This document shows, one piece after another, positions 1-8,159 of a DNA stretch of 64,000 bases; position 1 is the stretch's first letter, and every line of letters begins with the position of its first letter. The DNA is taken from assembly GCA_030692355.1 (NCBI GenBank), contig JAUYCF010000043.1, positions 1-64,000 on the forward strand. The letters are read 5' to 3'. The DNA comes from Thiobacillus sp. Its GTDB lineage: Bacteria; Pseudomonadota; Gammaproteobacteria; Burkholderiales; Thiobacillaceae. Position numbers and translations under genes: made by a program. Below the pieces are notes generated by a model. That model was not told where the DNA came from and searched no databases. It worked only from the letters and a program-made list of their open reading frames with translations.

Positions 1-319
1 ACCCGCGATTGACCCCCACAAAACCATCGCCGTCACCCCCTGTGGGAGCGGGCTTACCCGCGATTGACCCCCACAAAAACATCGCCGTCGCCCCTGTGGG
101 AGCGGGTTTACCCGCGATTGACCCCCACAAAACCATCACCGTCGCCCCCTGTGGGAGCGGGTTTACCCGCGATTGACCCCCACAAAAACATCGCCGTCGG
201 CCCCTATGGGAGCGGGTTTACCCGCGATTGACCCCCACAAAACCATCGCCGTCGGCCCCTGTGGGAGCGGGTTTACCCGCGATTGACGCACGTATCGCGG
301 GTAAACCCGCTCCCACAAG
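1..319. repeat. REP-like tandem array closed by an inverted copy
   Basis: Five direct copies of a 54-55 bp unit whose core reads TGTGGGAGCGGGTTTACCCG begin near 41, 95, 150, 205 and 260. One inverted copy at about 297-318 pairs with the last direct copy to form a large hairpin. The core resembles REP sequences of proteobacteria. The array fills the space downstream of the gspD stop codon, so it may end or stabilise the secretion operon transcript. It continues past the left edge of the window. No gene was seen in this stretch. Confidence 0.85.
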
Positions 320-354
320 CGGCGTCACCGCCGCGCTTTTCACACTGCGGGCGC

Positions 355-2517
355 TTATTCGGTGCTCCCGACAGCAGGTTTTGGTGGCAGCGCTACCGAT
401 TTGAGCAAGCGCTCGAGGCCTTTGATGCGGCTGCGGTATTCCTCGGTGATGGCGGCTGCGTCTTGCGTGTCGATGAGCACGCGCGGGGTGATGAGGATGA
501 TCAGTTCGGTGCGGTTGTCGCCCCAACTCTGGGTGCCGAACAGGCCGCCGATGAGGGGGATCTGCGCGAGGAGCGGCAAGCCTTCGGTGGCCTTGGTCTT
601 TTCTTCCTTGATCAGGCCGGCGAGGATGATGGTTTCGCCCGATTTGACGGTGACGGTGCTTTCCGCGGTACGTTTCTGGATGGTTGGGGAGTCGATGCCG
701 GAGGTGGTGGTGGGGGTGGCGTTGCTGACTTCCTGATTGATTTCCATGGTGACCTGTCCGCCGGCATTGACGCGCGGGGTAACCGAGAGCATGACGCCGG
801 TTTCGGTGTACTGGATGCTGCTGATGATGCCGGTGGCCGTGGTGGTGCTGGCGACTGTCTGGGTCTGGCTGATGGTGGGCACGCGGTCGCCAACCTGAAT
901 CTTGGCTTTCTGGTTGTCCGCCACGGTGATATGCGGAGAGGAAATGATCTTGAGCCGCGAATCGGTAGCGAGGGCATTAAGGACGGCACCGACGTCGGCC
1001 GCCTTGCTCACCCAGGAATAGGAAAAACCGGGTACGAGCGCAGCGATCCCCCCCAGGCCGGTATCGAGCTTGCCGTTGATGCGTGCACCATTGTTGAAAT
1101 ACCACTCCAGCCCGTATTTGAGTTCGTCCTTGAGGGTGATTTCGGCGATGGTGACTTCGATCAGAACCTGGCGCACCGCAACATCGAGCTTGCGGATGGC
1201 GGATTCGATGCTCTCGTAGTCGGCGGGGCTGGCCAGAATCAGCAGGGCATTATTGTCCTTGTCGGCGATGACGCGAACGTCCTGGGGCAAACCTACACTG
1301 CCTCCAGACCCGGCGGTCACGCTTGTCGCGGATGCAGCCGGCCGGACGTCCTTGCCGTTGGCCTGGGACGGCTCCACCGATTTGACTTCGGCAGGCACTG
1401 CACCGGGCGCCAGGCTGGGGGAAGACACTGCCTTGGTTTGCGTACCCTTTCCGGAAAAAGCATCGTTGAGCAGGCCGGCCAGATTTTCGGCCTTGCCGTT
1501 CTGGACCGGATACACGTAAAGCCGCTGGCCGCCCCCACCCGCGCCCGGACGATCGAGACGTTCGATCCAGGTGCGGGCCTGCTCCAGATATTTCGCCTGC
1601 GGGGTGACCACCAGCAGGGCGTTGAGCCGTTCGATGGGGACGACCCGGATGGCACCGGCGAGCGGGCCGAGGTTCTTGTCGCCAAACAGATTTTCCAGTT
1701 CGCCGGTGACCGTTTTCACGTCCACGCTTTGCAGGGTGAACAGGCCCACCGACATGCCGGAAATCCAGTCCACGTCGAACATGTCGACGGTCTCGAGCAT
1801 GTGCTTCAGTTGCAACTGGGTGCCGGACAGAATGAGCAGGTTGCGCAGCGGATCGATGCGCACGCTGGAAGGCTCGCCGGCGAGGGGCTCAAGGATCCTG
1901 GCCATGTCGGCCACACCGATGTGCTTGAGCGGGACAATCTGGATGCTGTAGCCGCCGGGCAGCGGCTTGCCGGTTTCGGCCAGTTGCGGCGTGGCATTGC
2001 CCTTGCCCGCAACCGCCGAGGGCACGATGCGAAACACGCCATCGCCCTCGCGGATCATGACCGCTCCGTTCATGCGCAGGACCTCCTCGAGCGTATGCAT
2101 GGCCGCGCTTTTCGGGATGGGCTTGGCGGTGCGCAAGGTGATGGTTCCCCCCACGCGCGGATCGACGATGTAATTTTCCTTGAGAATGTCGCCAAGGATG
2201 GTGCGTACCACCTCACGCAAATCGGCCCCTTCAAAATTCAGGGTCAGATTGCCGCCTGCGTCCGTGATCAAGGGCTGCGCCTCAGGTGGCTTGACCACTA
2301 CGCCGCTGCCATAAAAAAGCTTGTAACGCTCTTCGACATCGGCTTTCGCCTTGATTTCGCCGGCCGCACTGGCCTCGGACGATGACATGGCGAGCTTGCT
2401 TGCCGTTTCTGGCTGGTCAACCTTGGGCGTAGCCGCGCACCCTGCGATGAGGGTGGCCAGCAGAATGGGGACGGCAACTCGATTCGCTCGGCTTGTCTTC
2501 GGGTTATTGGTTTCCAT
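355..2517 (-). CDS. gspD: Type II secretion system secretin GspD
   Basis: Outer-membrane secretin that forms the exit pore for folded proteins in type II secretion. The 720-residue product starts with a lipoprotein-type signal whose lipobox LIAGC puts the lipidated cysteine near residue 27. The N domains follow, with repeated secretin-type segments such as GAIRVVPIERLNALLVV. A Gly/Ser-rich linker lies near residue 390 and the beta-rich secretin domain occupies the last 250 residues, with the typical VPTISQT and PLIGGLFG motifs. It is the last gene of the gsp operon, 79 bases after the GspC-like gene, and its start has no overlap. Because it is a probable lipoprotein, it may reach the outer membrane without a separate pilotin. 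That last point is inference. Confidence 0.95.
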   Translation of the reverse strand: METNNPKTSRANRVAVPILLATLIAGCAATPKVDQPETASKLAMSSSEASAAGEIKAKADVEERYKLFYGSGVVVKPPEAQPLITDAGGNLTLNFEGADLREVVRTILGDILKENYIVDPRVGGTITLRTAKPIPKSAAMHTLEEVLRMNGAVMIREGDGVFRIVPSAVAGKGNATPQLAETGKPLPGGYSIQIVPLKHIGVADMARILEPLAGEPSSVRIDPLRNLLILSGTQLQLKHMLETVDMFDVDWISGMSVGLFTLQSVDVKTVTGELENLFGDKNLGPLAGAIRVVPIERLNALLVVTPQAKYLEQARTWIERLDRPGAGGGGQRLYVYPVQNGKAENLAGLLNDAFSGKGTQTKAVSSPSLAPGAVPAEVKSVEPSQANGKDVRPAASATSVTAGSGGSVGLPQDVRVIADKDNNALLILASPADYESIESAIRKLDVAVRQVLIEVTIAEITLKDELKYGLEWYFNNGARINGKLDTGLGGIAALVPGFSYSWVSKAADVGAVLNALATDSRLKIISSPHITVADNQKAKIQVGDRVPTISQTQTVASTTTATGIISSIQYTETGVMLSVTPRVNAGGQVTMEINQEVSNATPTTTSGIDSPTIQKRTAESTVTVKSGETIILAGLIKEEKTKATEGLPLLAQIPLIGGLFGTQSWGDNRTELIILITPRVLIDTQDAAAITEEYRSRIKGLERLLKSVALPPKPAVGSTE

Positions 2518-2596
2518 GCTTAACTATCCCAGGGTTGGTTGCAGTAGCTGTGGGGTCCAGGACTTCTGGTTTCACTTAATACAGACTGCCTTTTCA

Positions 2597-3319
2597 TTAC
2601 TTGTAAAAATCTTTCAGCATCGGGTCACGCTTACGATCTTCCATCGTCTGCGGTGGGAGAGTGATGGGTGCGGGTCGCTCGATCTGCCCGGCTGAAACGC
2701 CCGTGCCTCTCGCCCATCCGGCCGGTTTGGTCGGGGTGGCCGTGGTAGACGGGGCGGCCTGCGGTATGGCGGGTTGTCCACCCTGAGGTGCGGAAACAGG
2801 CTTGGCAACAGGCTGGGAACTCCGCTGAATCTTGAGCCGTATCTCTTCCTGGTCTTCGTACTGGGTGAAAACGATGCGATCGGCCTCGACCATCCCGAGC
2901 TGGAGGCCATTGATGGTAAATCCCTGAACGATCTGGCGTTCCTTGCCGCTGGAGATTTCCTTGACGATCGCAATCCTCATCTCGTCCGTGATGATGGTCC
3001 CCAGCAATTGAAATTGCCCCTTTTGCATGGTTGGAGGGGGCGGCGGCGGCGGGGGTGGCGCCGGCGGCGCCTCACGGCGGCTGGGCACGAAGAGCGGCCG
3101 CTCCAGCGTCAGGGCATAGATTTTTTCCCGCGCCGGCAGGCGAAAATCCGGATAAAGCGCGACCTCGACCGGCGCGGACGAATGCACCACAGGCACGGGC
3201 ATGGGCGGGTGCAGCTTCTCGCCCCAGCCCAACTCCCTGCCAATCGCCAGCGCCAGCAAGGCATTGACGAGTACCCAGGCCAGCAGCGCCAGACTCTTGA
3301 TGTTGGTAAGGGCCATCAT
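2597..3319 (-). CDS. GspC-like inner membrane protein (type II secretion, sometimes named GspN)
   Basis: A 240-residue bitopic protein. One membrane helix lies at about residues 7-27, then a periplasmic region with a run of prolines near residue 90. A compact domain at about 100-165 carries the pattern seen in the GspC homology region (FQLLGTIITDE ... GFTINGLQLG ... DRIVF), which contacts the secretin N0 domain. The tail is Pro/Ala/Thr-rich with no PDZ domain, so the protein is shorter than classical GspC. It overlaps gspM by an ATGA and precedes gspD, where a component linking the inner-membrane platform to the secretin is expected. A second ATG lies one codon inside. The symbol gspC or gspN is not settled by sequence alone. 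Confidence 0.75.
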   Translation of the reverse strand: MMALTNIKSLALLAWVLVNALLALAIGRELGWGEKLHPPMPVPVVHSSAPVEVALYPDFRLPAREKIYALTLERPLFVPSRREAPPAPPPPPPPPPTMQKGQFQLLGTIITDEMRIAIVKEISSGKERQIVQGFTINGLQLGMVEADRIVFTQYEDQEEIRLKIQRSSQPVAKPVSAPQGGQPAIPQAAPSTTATPTKPAGWARGTGVSAGQIERPAPITLPPQTMEDRKRDPMLKDFYK

Positions 3320-3909
3320 GGCTTTTTCAGCGCCGGTTCGGCGAGCCGGGTGAAGGCGTACAGTTCGAACTGCACCAGGACGTCAGGCTCGACGCCCGGA
3401 ACAGGCTTGAACACTCTCGCCACGCTAGAGCGGACGACCAGATTGTCCACGTACAGATAAGGCAAGGCGGTTTCCAGCTCGTACAGGGCTTTCTGCAGCG
3501 CGGACAATTGCCCGCGCAGCTGGAAATCGACTGCGACCTTGCGGCGCGTGCCGTCATCCTTGTGCGCGGCGATCTGGGTACTCTCCACCTTGAGTTCATT
3601 GGCTTCGATGATGGCCTGCGCCATTTGCTGCACCTCGGCCGCGGCAAGGGCCGGAGAACTGGCCTTGAGGTAGTAGCGGCCGGCATCCCGTTTCGCGATG
3701 AATGCGATGTTCGCCTCGACGTTTTTGCGCTGGCCGGCGACGCGCAGATAACGGCTGGTCCGATCCAGCTGTTCCTCGATCGCCGTGTCGTAATGGAGAT
3801 GGGCGCGCTGCCAGGGCACGTAGACCAGCACGGCAAGCAGCGCAAGCAGGACAAGCAGCAGCGCAACGGCAAGCGCACGACTTTGCATGGGAGTGAGCGT
3901 CAGTTTCAT
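3316..3909 (-). CDS. gspM: Type II secretion system protein GspM (subtype b)
   Basis: Inner-membrane platform protein of 197 residues. A strongly hydrophobic helix occupies about residues 13-31, followed by a coiled helical stretch and a ferredoxin-like periplasmic domain. The end of that domain (ALPYLYVDNLVVRSS) resembles the T2SSM_b family. It pairs with GspL in the assembly platform. The gene overlaps gspL upstream and the GspC-like gene downstream, each through an ATGA, which indicates translational coupling. The family call rests on position, topology and length, because GspM sequences are poorly conserved. Confidence 0.85.
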   Translation of the reverse strand: MKLTLTPMQSRALAVALLLVLLALLAVLVYVPWQRAHLHYDTAIEEQLDRTSRYLRVAGQRKNVEANIAFIAKRDAGRYYLKASSPALAAAEVQQMAQAIIEANELKVESTQIAAHKDDGTRRKVAVDFQLRGQLSALQKALYELETALPYLYVDNLVVRSSVARVFKPVPGVEPDVLVQFELYAFTRLAEPALKKP

Positions 3910-5123
3910 GGCTTTGCGGGCTGCTTGCCGGCCTTGGCCGGTGGTTTGTTTTCATGCAACCCCCGCAGGGTTGCGAGCGCCCCGGCCGGATCGATGGCCT
4001 TGATCCCGGCTGCGAGCTGGAAACGCTCCTCGCCAGCTTGCGCCTGGTCGGCCTGGGCTCTGCCTGCTTGCACCTTGACCAGCGGCGATTTGAAATGGGC
4101 GTTTTCCAGCAAGGTGGACTTCTCGAACAGGCCAATCAGGCTGGCCGAGGAACCGGTATTGCCCTGCATGGAGATGTCCGCGCCGCGGATCTCCAGTTGC
4201 TGCAGCCAGGTGTTGTCGGGAAGGATGCGCGTCACTTCTTCGAGCAGGGCCACCTTGGCCGGCGTAGCCAGCTTGTGCTCGGTGGGGAAGTTGTATTCGG
4301 CCAGCAGCCGCTCCTGTTCCCGCTTGAGCGCATCCACGGCATCGGCTTGTTGCTGGGCCTGGGCCAGAAGCGGTTGCAGCGCGATCACGACCTCGCGCTT
4401 TTTCCAGAGCGGCGCCGCAAGCAGCACGGCAAACAGGAGCAACGTAACCCCCGCCATGGCCCCATAAAGCCAATACCCGGCGTGGCCCGGTTTGGGACGC
4501 AGCCTTGCCGGAAGCAGGTTCAGGCAGCTACCGGTACTTTCAAGTTCGTCGCTTACCACGACAGCCTGGGCCGTTACGCCCCAGGCTGTGAGACAGGCCA
4601 GGATTTCGTCGATGACGGTTTTGGGCGCAACGCCCAGCAGCACGTGCAAGCGATTGCCGCTGCGATCCTCGCGCAACACCCGCTGGTCGTAATAGGCCTG
4701 ATCGGCGGTATAGGGTGTCTGCCGCCCCAGCTCGAAGCCAAGTACCTGGGTCAGATTTTCTGCCGCGGCAAGGGGCAGGACGACTTGCTTGCGCAGCACC
4801 TGCGCAGCGGGCAGGCAGATGCCGACCGAACGGGCGCCGGCTTTGTTGAGCAGGGCATCGAAGGCGATCTTGTGCGCGGCCGCATCACCCGCGGCGAGGT
4901 TGACGCGCCCGATCTCGCTCCGCTTCTGCCCGGCCAGACGCCAGAGGACGAGCGCGCCTTGCTCCATCCCGGCCCACAGCATGCTGGGCGAGGGACGGTT
5001 TTTGGGGCGCAAAGCGGGGGGCACCATGGCCGCCAGTTCGCGGCCCCACCAGCGCAAAAAGCGCACCAGGACGGCACTGCGACTCTTTCGCTGCCTGCGT
5101 CGGGAGGATGTCATGCTCGCCAT
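3906..5123 (-). CDS. gspL: Type II secretion system protein GspL (PilN-type periplasmic domain)
   Basis: A 405-residue platform protein. The cytoplasmic part (about residues 50-200) is actin-like and in this family binds the GspE ATPase. One membrane helix lies near residues 230-250. A coiled segment follows, then a PilN-like periplasmic domain containing LPDNTWLQQLEIRGADI. The basic N terminus (RRRQRKSR) and Ala/Lys-rich C terminus are variable. There are two possible ATG starts at 5123 and 5114, and the upstream one is used here. It lies 19 bases after gspK and overlaps gspM by ATGA. Confidence 0.88.
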   Translation of the reverse strand: MASMTSSRRRQRKSRSAVLVRFLRWWGRELAAMVPPALRPKNRPSPSMLWAGMEQGALVLWRLAGQKRSEIGRVNLAAGDAAAHKIAFDALLNKAGARSVGICLPAAQVLRKQVVLPLAAAENLTQVLGFELGRQTPYTADQAYYDQRVLREDRSGNRLHVLLGVAPKTVIDEILACLTAWGVTAQAVVVSDELESTGSCLNLLPARLRPKPGHAGYWLYGAMAGVTLLLFAVLLAAPLWKKREVVIALQPLLAQAQQQADAVDALKREQERLLAEYNFPTEHKLATPAKVALLEEVTRILPDNTWLQQLEIRGADISMQGNTGSSASLIGLFEKSTLLENAHFKSPLVKVQAGRAQADQAQAGEERFQLAAGIKAIDPAGALATLRGLHENKPPAKAGKQPAKP

Positions 5124-5142
5124 TGATCCAAGTCTGAGCGGA

Positions 5143-6060
5143 TTAAGGCCGCCCCTCCTGCCAGAGCAAGAAGATAAACGGTCGTTTTGGGTCTGGTGCC
5201 AACTTTGCTACCGCCTCCCGGACGAACTGCGTGCCGTCCGACGCTTTCGCAATCGACCGAAGATTATACACTTGGCTTGCAGCACCGGATTCGAATCCGG
5301 CGGCCTGCGGGAACGGCAGTGGCACCTGCTCTGCGGCCAGCATCTCCTCGCGCTGGGCGAGATAGGCATCCACGTCCGCCTCGGTCACGTTGGGCAGGGC
5401 CAGCAGGACCTGGCGCGGCGCCAGCGTACTGTTGATGCCGGGCGATCGGGAAAATACGGTGAGCGCGCCCGCCAGTTTTCGATACAAGTCGGGGGTGACG
5501 CCGATGACCCGCTGGAGTTCGTCGACGGTCTGGAACGGGGCGTTGGTCGGAACATAGGGCAATCCCATGGCCTCGTAACGGTCCCGCTCCGCCCCCTGGG
5601 GGCGCGTAAGCTCATCGACGTCCCGCCAGTCCAGGATGGCATCGAGCAGTTGATTGGCCTGTTCTTCATCCAGCCCGGCGGACAGAAGCAGCCCCTTGAG
5701 CAAGGCGTCGCTGGCGGTATTGAGGTCGATTTTGGCGGATTCGTCGCGCATGACGAGGCGAATCTCGGCAGCATCCAGGCTGAATGCGTGTGTTCTGCCA
5801 TCGGCCTTCCATCTCTCCGCATCGGTCGCCGGCCTGGCCAGTTCGTAGAGGCCGCGATGGATGCCGGCATCGGCCAGGGCGCGCGCCTTGGCGAAGGAAA
5901 CCAGATTGCCGGCGACCAGGGCGGTGCTGCGCGCGCCATAGACAAAGCTGCCCGCAATGACGGCCAGCAGGGCGACGACCCAGAGCACGAGGATCAGCGC
6001 GATGCCGCGCTCGAACCGGTTTGGGCGGACCGACCGGGAGGATGCGTTGCGCATGCTCAT
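5143..6060 (-). CDS. gspK: Type II secretion minor pseudopilin GspK
   Basis: Minor pseudopilin that caps the pseudopilus tip. The product is 305 residues. The prepilin-like signal GIALILVLWVVALL near residues 19-32 lacks the glutamate at position +5 found in the other pseudopilins, as is usual for GspK. The large globular part contains helix-hairpin-helix-like stretches (KIDLNTASDALLKGLL and PNVTEADVDAYLAQR). The open frame extends upstream to 6165, but ATG at 6060 is chosen because it forms an ATGA with the gspJ stop, matching the other junctions in the operon. Confidence 0.93.
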   Translation of the reverse strand: MSMRNASSRSVRPNRFERGIALILVLWVVALLAVIAGSFVYGARSTALVAGNLVSFAKARALADAGIHRGLYELARPATDAERWKADGRTHAFSLDAAEIRLVMRDESAKIDLNTASDALLKGLLLSAGLDEEQANQLLDAILDWRDVDELTRPQGAERDRYEAMGLPYVPTNAPFQTVDELQRVIGVTPDLYRKLAGALTVFSRSPGINSTLAPRQVLLALPNVTEADVDAYLAQREEMLAAEQVPLPFPQAAGFESGAASQVYNLRSIAKASDGTQFVREAVAKLAPDPKRPFIFLLWQEGRP

Positions 6061-6677
6061 TCCGTCCTGGCCCGAGGCGCGGCAACGATATCCGGCCAGG
6101 TTTCGCCGTTTTCCATGGTCAGTTGCAGGCGGATCAACTCGGGGGGCGTTTTTTGATCCAGCCATTGATCGTGCCAGGCGGGGTCTTCCGTTTCCGACCG
6201 GGCTCCGAAGTAGGCCAATGCCATCTCCTTGACGGCTTTTATCAGCACCTTGGGTTCGGCTTGTTCGATGGGCCCGAAACCCGGCGCGCCGGGGTCGGGC
6301 AATTGCCAGCGCATCACCAGGTCGCGCCCGGTCTCGCCGCCGACCAGGTCGAGGGCGATGAGGTGGTTGCCGGATGCGCCGTCGTGCATCGCCACTGTCC
6401 CGACGAAGCGCAGGGACTCGGCTTCGCCGGCGAAGGCAAGCCGGTCCTCTTCGCCCACCCGCCAGCGCAAGGGGTAGGTTTGCTCGATGCCGCGCCGGAT
6501 GAAATCGACGACGACCGCCTGCCGCGAGGAGGTCACCATGCGCTGTTCGCCTGCCTCCCAGCTCCGCGTTCCGAGATTCAGTCCCGCGAACAGCAGGCTC
6601 AGGATGAAGCCCACCAGGGTCATGCCGATGAGCAATTCCAGGAGGGTGAAGCCTTGCGAGCGGCGCATGGGGTTCAT
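6057..6677 (-). CDS. gspJ: Type II secretion minor pseudopilin GspJ
   Basis: Minor pseudopilin of about 206 residues with the prepilin motif GFTLLELLIG just after the N terminus, followed by one hydrophobic helix. GspJ joins GspI and GspK in the complex that starts pseudopilus assembly. The open frame runs upstream to 7115 through gspI in another frame. The start at 6677 is chosen because the prepilin signal begins there and the ATG forms an ATGA with the gspI stop. The end overlaps gspK in the same way. Confidence 0.93.
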   Translation of the reverse strand: MNPMRRSQGFTLLELLIGMTLVGFILSLLFAGLNLGTRSWEAGEQRMVTSSRQAVVVDFIRRGIEQTYPLRWRVGEEDRLAFAGEAESLRFVGTVAMHDGASGNHLIALDLVGGETGRDLVMRWQLPDPGAPGFGPIEQAEPKVLIKAVKEMALAYFGARSETEDPAWHDQWLDQKTPPELIRLQLTMENGETWPDIVAAPRARTE

Positions 6678-7072
6678 GGCCGGGGCGCCGCGCGCAGGGT
6701 GACGAAACGAAGGACGCGCGGTTTCGTGGCGGTGTGGTCCCAGTTCACGGCGACTTCCACCTGGTACAGGTCGACCGGCGCGCCCGCGCCCTCCAGGGGC
6801 TGGGCGCCCGCGTCGTAACGCTGCACCGAGGTGCGCCACGTATAGCCAGGCTCCGCCCCGCCCGTGCTCTCGCCCTCGGCCAGGGGCGATTCGACGCCGA
6901 CGGCCGCCAGTTGCGATTCGGCGATGGCCACGGCCCGGCTGTAGTGCTCCGCCGTGCCGATATTGCCGAGCCCTCCGGAGAAGATGCGCATGAGCACCCC
7001 CAGCGCCAGGGCGAGGACGATGAAGGCGACCAGCACCTCCAGCAGGGAAAAGCCCCGGCAGGACCGCTTCAC
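6674..7072 (-). CDS. gspI: Type II secretion minor pseudopilin GspI
   Basis: A 132-residue minor pseudopilin with the cleavage motif GFSLLEVLVAF at about residues 7-17 and the GspI-type continuation IAESQLAAVGVES. It nucleates the pseudopilus tip complex together with GspJ and GspK. The gene overlaps gspH and gspJ by four bases on each side. The family call is firm from motif, size and operon position. Confidence 0.93.
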   Translation of the reverse strand: MKRSCRGFSLLEVLVAFIVLALALGVLMRIFSGGLGNIGTAEHYSRAVAIAESQLAAVGVESPLAEGESTGGAEPGYTWRTSVQRYDAGAQPLEGAGAPVDLYQVEVAVNWDHTATKPRVLRFVTLRAAPRP

Positions 7073-7518
7073 GGCGCATCCAGAATCTCGACCTGGCCGG
7101 TGAGCCAGTCGACATCGATGAGGAATTTGCGTTCGCCCATGGCCAGGGTCACCCGGCCACCGGTCGAACTGCCGTCGGGATAGAAACGGATAGCAGCGGT
7201 GCTGGCGTCGGTAACCTCGCCCTGGGCGGTGTAGACCCCGATTTCCGCCTGCTGCGGCAGCTTGCGGGACTTGCCGTCTCCGCTCAGCAAAAAACTGCGC
7301 GCCTCGACATCCAGGGTCAGGGTCGCCTCGCCCCGGCTGACGATCGCCTGGGAACGCGCTTTGCGCAGGCCGGCCGCCACCTGACGGGCACCCGCCTTGA
7401 GCTCGGCGGTCGAACCGCCGACGGCGAACATCGGCGGAATCAGGGCGTAGGTCAGCGCCAGCAGCGCCAGCACGACCAGCAGTTCCAGCAGGGTGAAGCC
7501 GGCTTGACGGGCTGTCAC
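7069..7518 (-). CDS. gspH: Type II secretion pseudopilin GspH
   Basis: A pseudopilin of about 149 residues with prepilin motif GFTLLELLVVLALLAL. Typical GspH features follow (GLRKARSQAIVSRGEATLTLD). A TTG at 7521 is also open, but the GTG at 7518 is preferred because it forms a GTGA overlap with the gspG stop, like the other coupled junctions in the operon. GspH is a minor subunit near the top of the pseudopilus. Confidence 0.92.
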   Translation of the reverse strand: MTARQAGFTLLELLVVLALLALTYALIPPMFAVGGSTAELKAGARQVAAGLRKARSQAIVSRGEATLTLDVEARSFLLSGDGKSRKLPQQAEIGVYTAQGEVTDASTAAIRFYPDGSSTGGRVTLAMGERKFLIDVDWLTGQVEILDAP

Positions 7519-7946
7519 CAACTCACAAGGTCCCGATCCTCGCCCTCGCCGCCCTCGCGCCCGTCGGCGCCGAGGCTGGAGAGATCGAAAGCGCCGTGCT
7601 GGCCCGGGGATGCATAGATGTAGTCAGCACCCCACGGGTCCTTGGGAACGGTTTTTTTCTTCAGATACGGGCCGTTCCAGTTGGCCGCCCCGCCAGGCGC
7701 CTCGACCAGTGCCTGCAGGCCTTCCTGGGTGTTGGGATGGCGCCCGACCTCAAGCTTGTACATGTCGAGCGCCGCCCCGAGTTCCTCGATCTGGAGCTGG
7801 GCCGTGTCGGACTTGGCGCTGGAGACGTATTTCATCACGCGCGGCCCCGCCAGCGCCGCGAGCATGCCGAGGATAACCAGAACCACCAGCAGTTCGAGCA
7901 GGGTGAAGCCGCGCTGCGCCCTTGCCAATTTGAATCGGACCGACAT
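7515..7946 (-). CDS. gspG: Type II secretion major pseudopilin GspG
   Basis: Main subunit of the pseudopilus, 143 residues. It has the basic leader MSVRFKLARAQR, the motif GFTLLELLVVLVILGMLAAL and the GspG signature PNTQEGLQALVEAP. The C-terminal block (DPWGADYIYASPGQHG ... DLSSLGADG) is the calcium-binding loop region of the family. About 213 bases containing a REP-type hairpin separate its start from gspF, so gspG may have its own transcript level or promoter. Confidence 0.96.
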   Translation of the reverse strand: MSVRFKLARAQRGFTLLELLVVLVILGMLAALAGPRVMKYVSSAKSDTAQLQIEELGAALDMYKLEVGRHPNTQEGLQALVEAPGGAANWNGPYLKKKTVPKDPWGADYIYASPGQHGAFDLSSLGADGREGGEGEDRDLVSW

Positions 7947-8041
7947 GTATAACTCCTTTGCAAAAATTTATCCTGATACCGGGGCTGCATCCGGCATCAA
8001 CGTCTGGCCGCTCGAAAAGCAGCCTGCAACCCATCGATTTC

Positions 8042-8126
8042 GTAGGGTGCGCCGTGCGCACCATTGAACGTACCCAAACAGTACCGTCCCTGCGGGGCAT
8101 CAATCGGTGCGCACGGCGCACCCTAC
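8042..8126. repeat. GTAGGGTGCGC palindromic repeat, full copy
   Basis: Inverted arms of 21 bases at 8042-8062 and 8106-8126 begin with GTAGGGTGCGC and end with its complement, separated by a 43-base spacer. The copy lies between gspF and gspG within the secretion operon. The same arm sequence occurs at 62792-62841, and partial copies occur at 33549-33569 and 40304-40314, so this is a dispersed family. Confidence 0.85.
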
Positions 8127-8159
8127 AGAGTTTCTTCGGCGCGAGAACCTGTCCACCGG

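Noticed and set aside
1-319. CRISPR array
   Set aside because: The spacing is regular, but both unit and spacer are conserved between copies, the unit is itself a palindrome of REP type, and the last copy is inverted. No cas genes are present.
283-2385. 700-codon open frame on the plus strand opposite gspD
   Set aside because: A shadow of the GC-rich gspD codon pattern; low-complexity Gly/Asp/His-rich product with no family features. Similar long antisense frames opposite gspL (3954-5126), the RNB gene (11772-13214), the acyl-CoA ligase (31716-33545) and hyfB (59746-61890) were rejected for the same reason.
5284-5305. tRNA-like T-arm (GGATTCGAATCC)
   Set aside because: A simple palindrome within gspK coding sequence; no acceptor, D or anticodon arm could be built around it.
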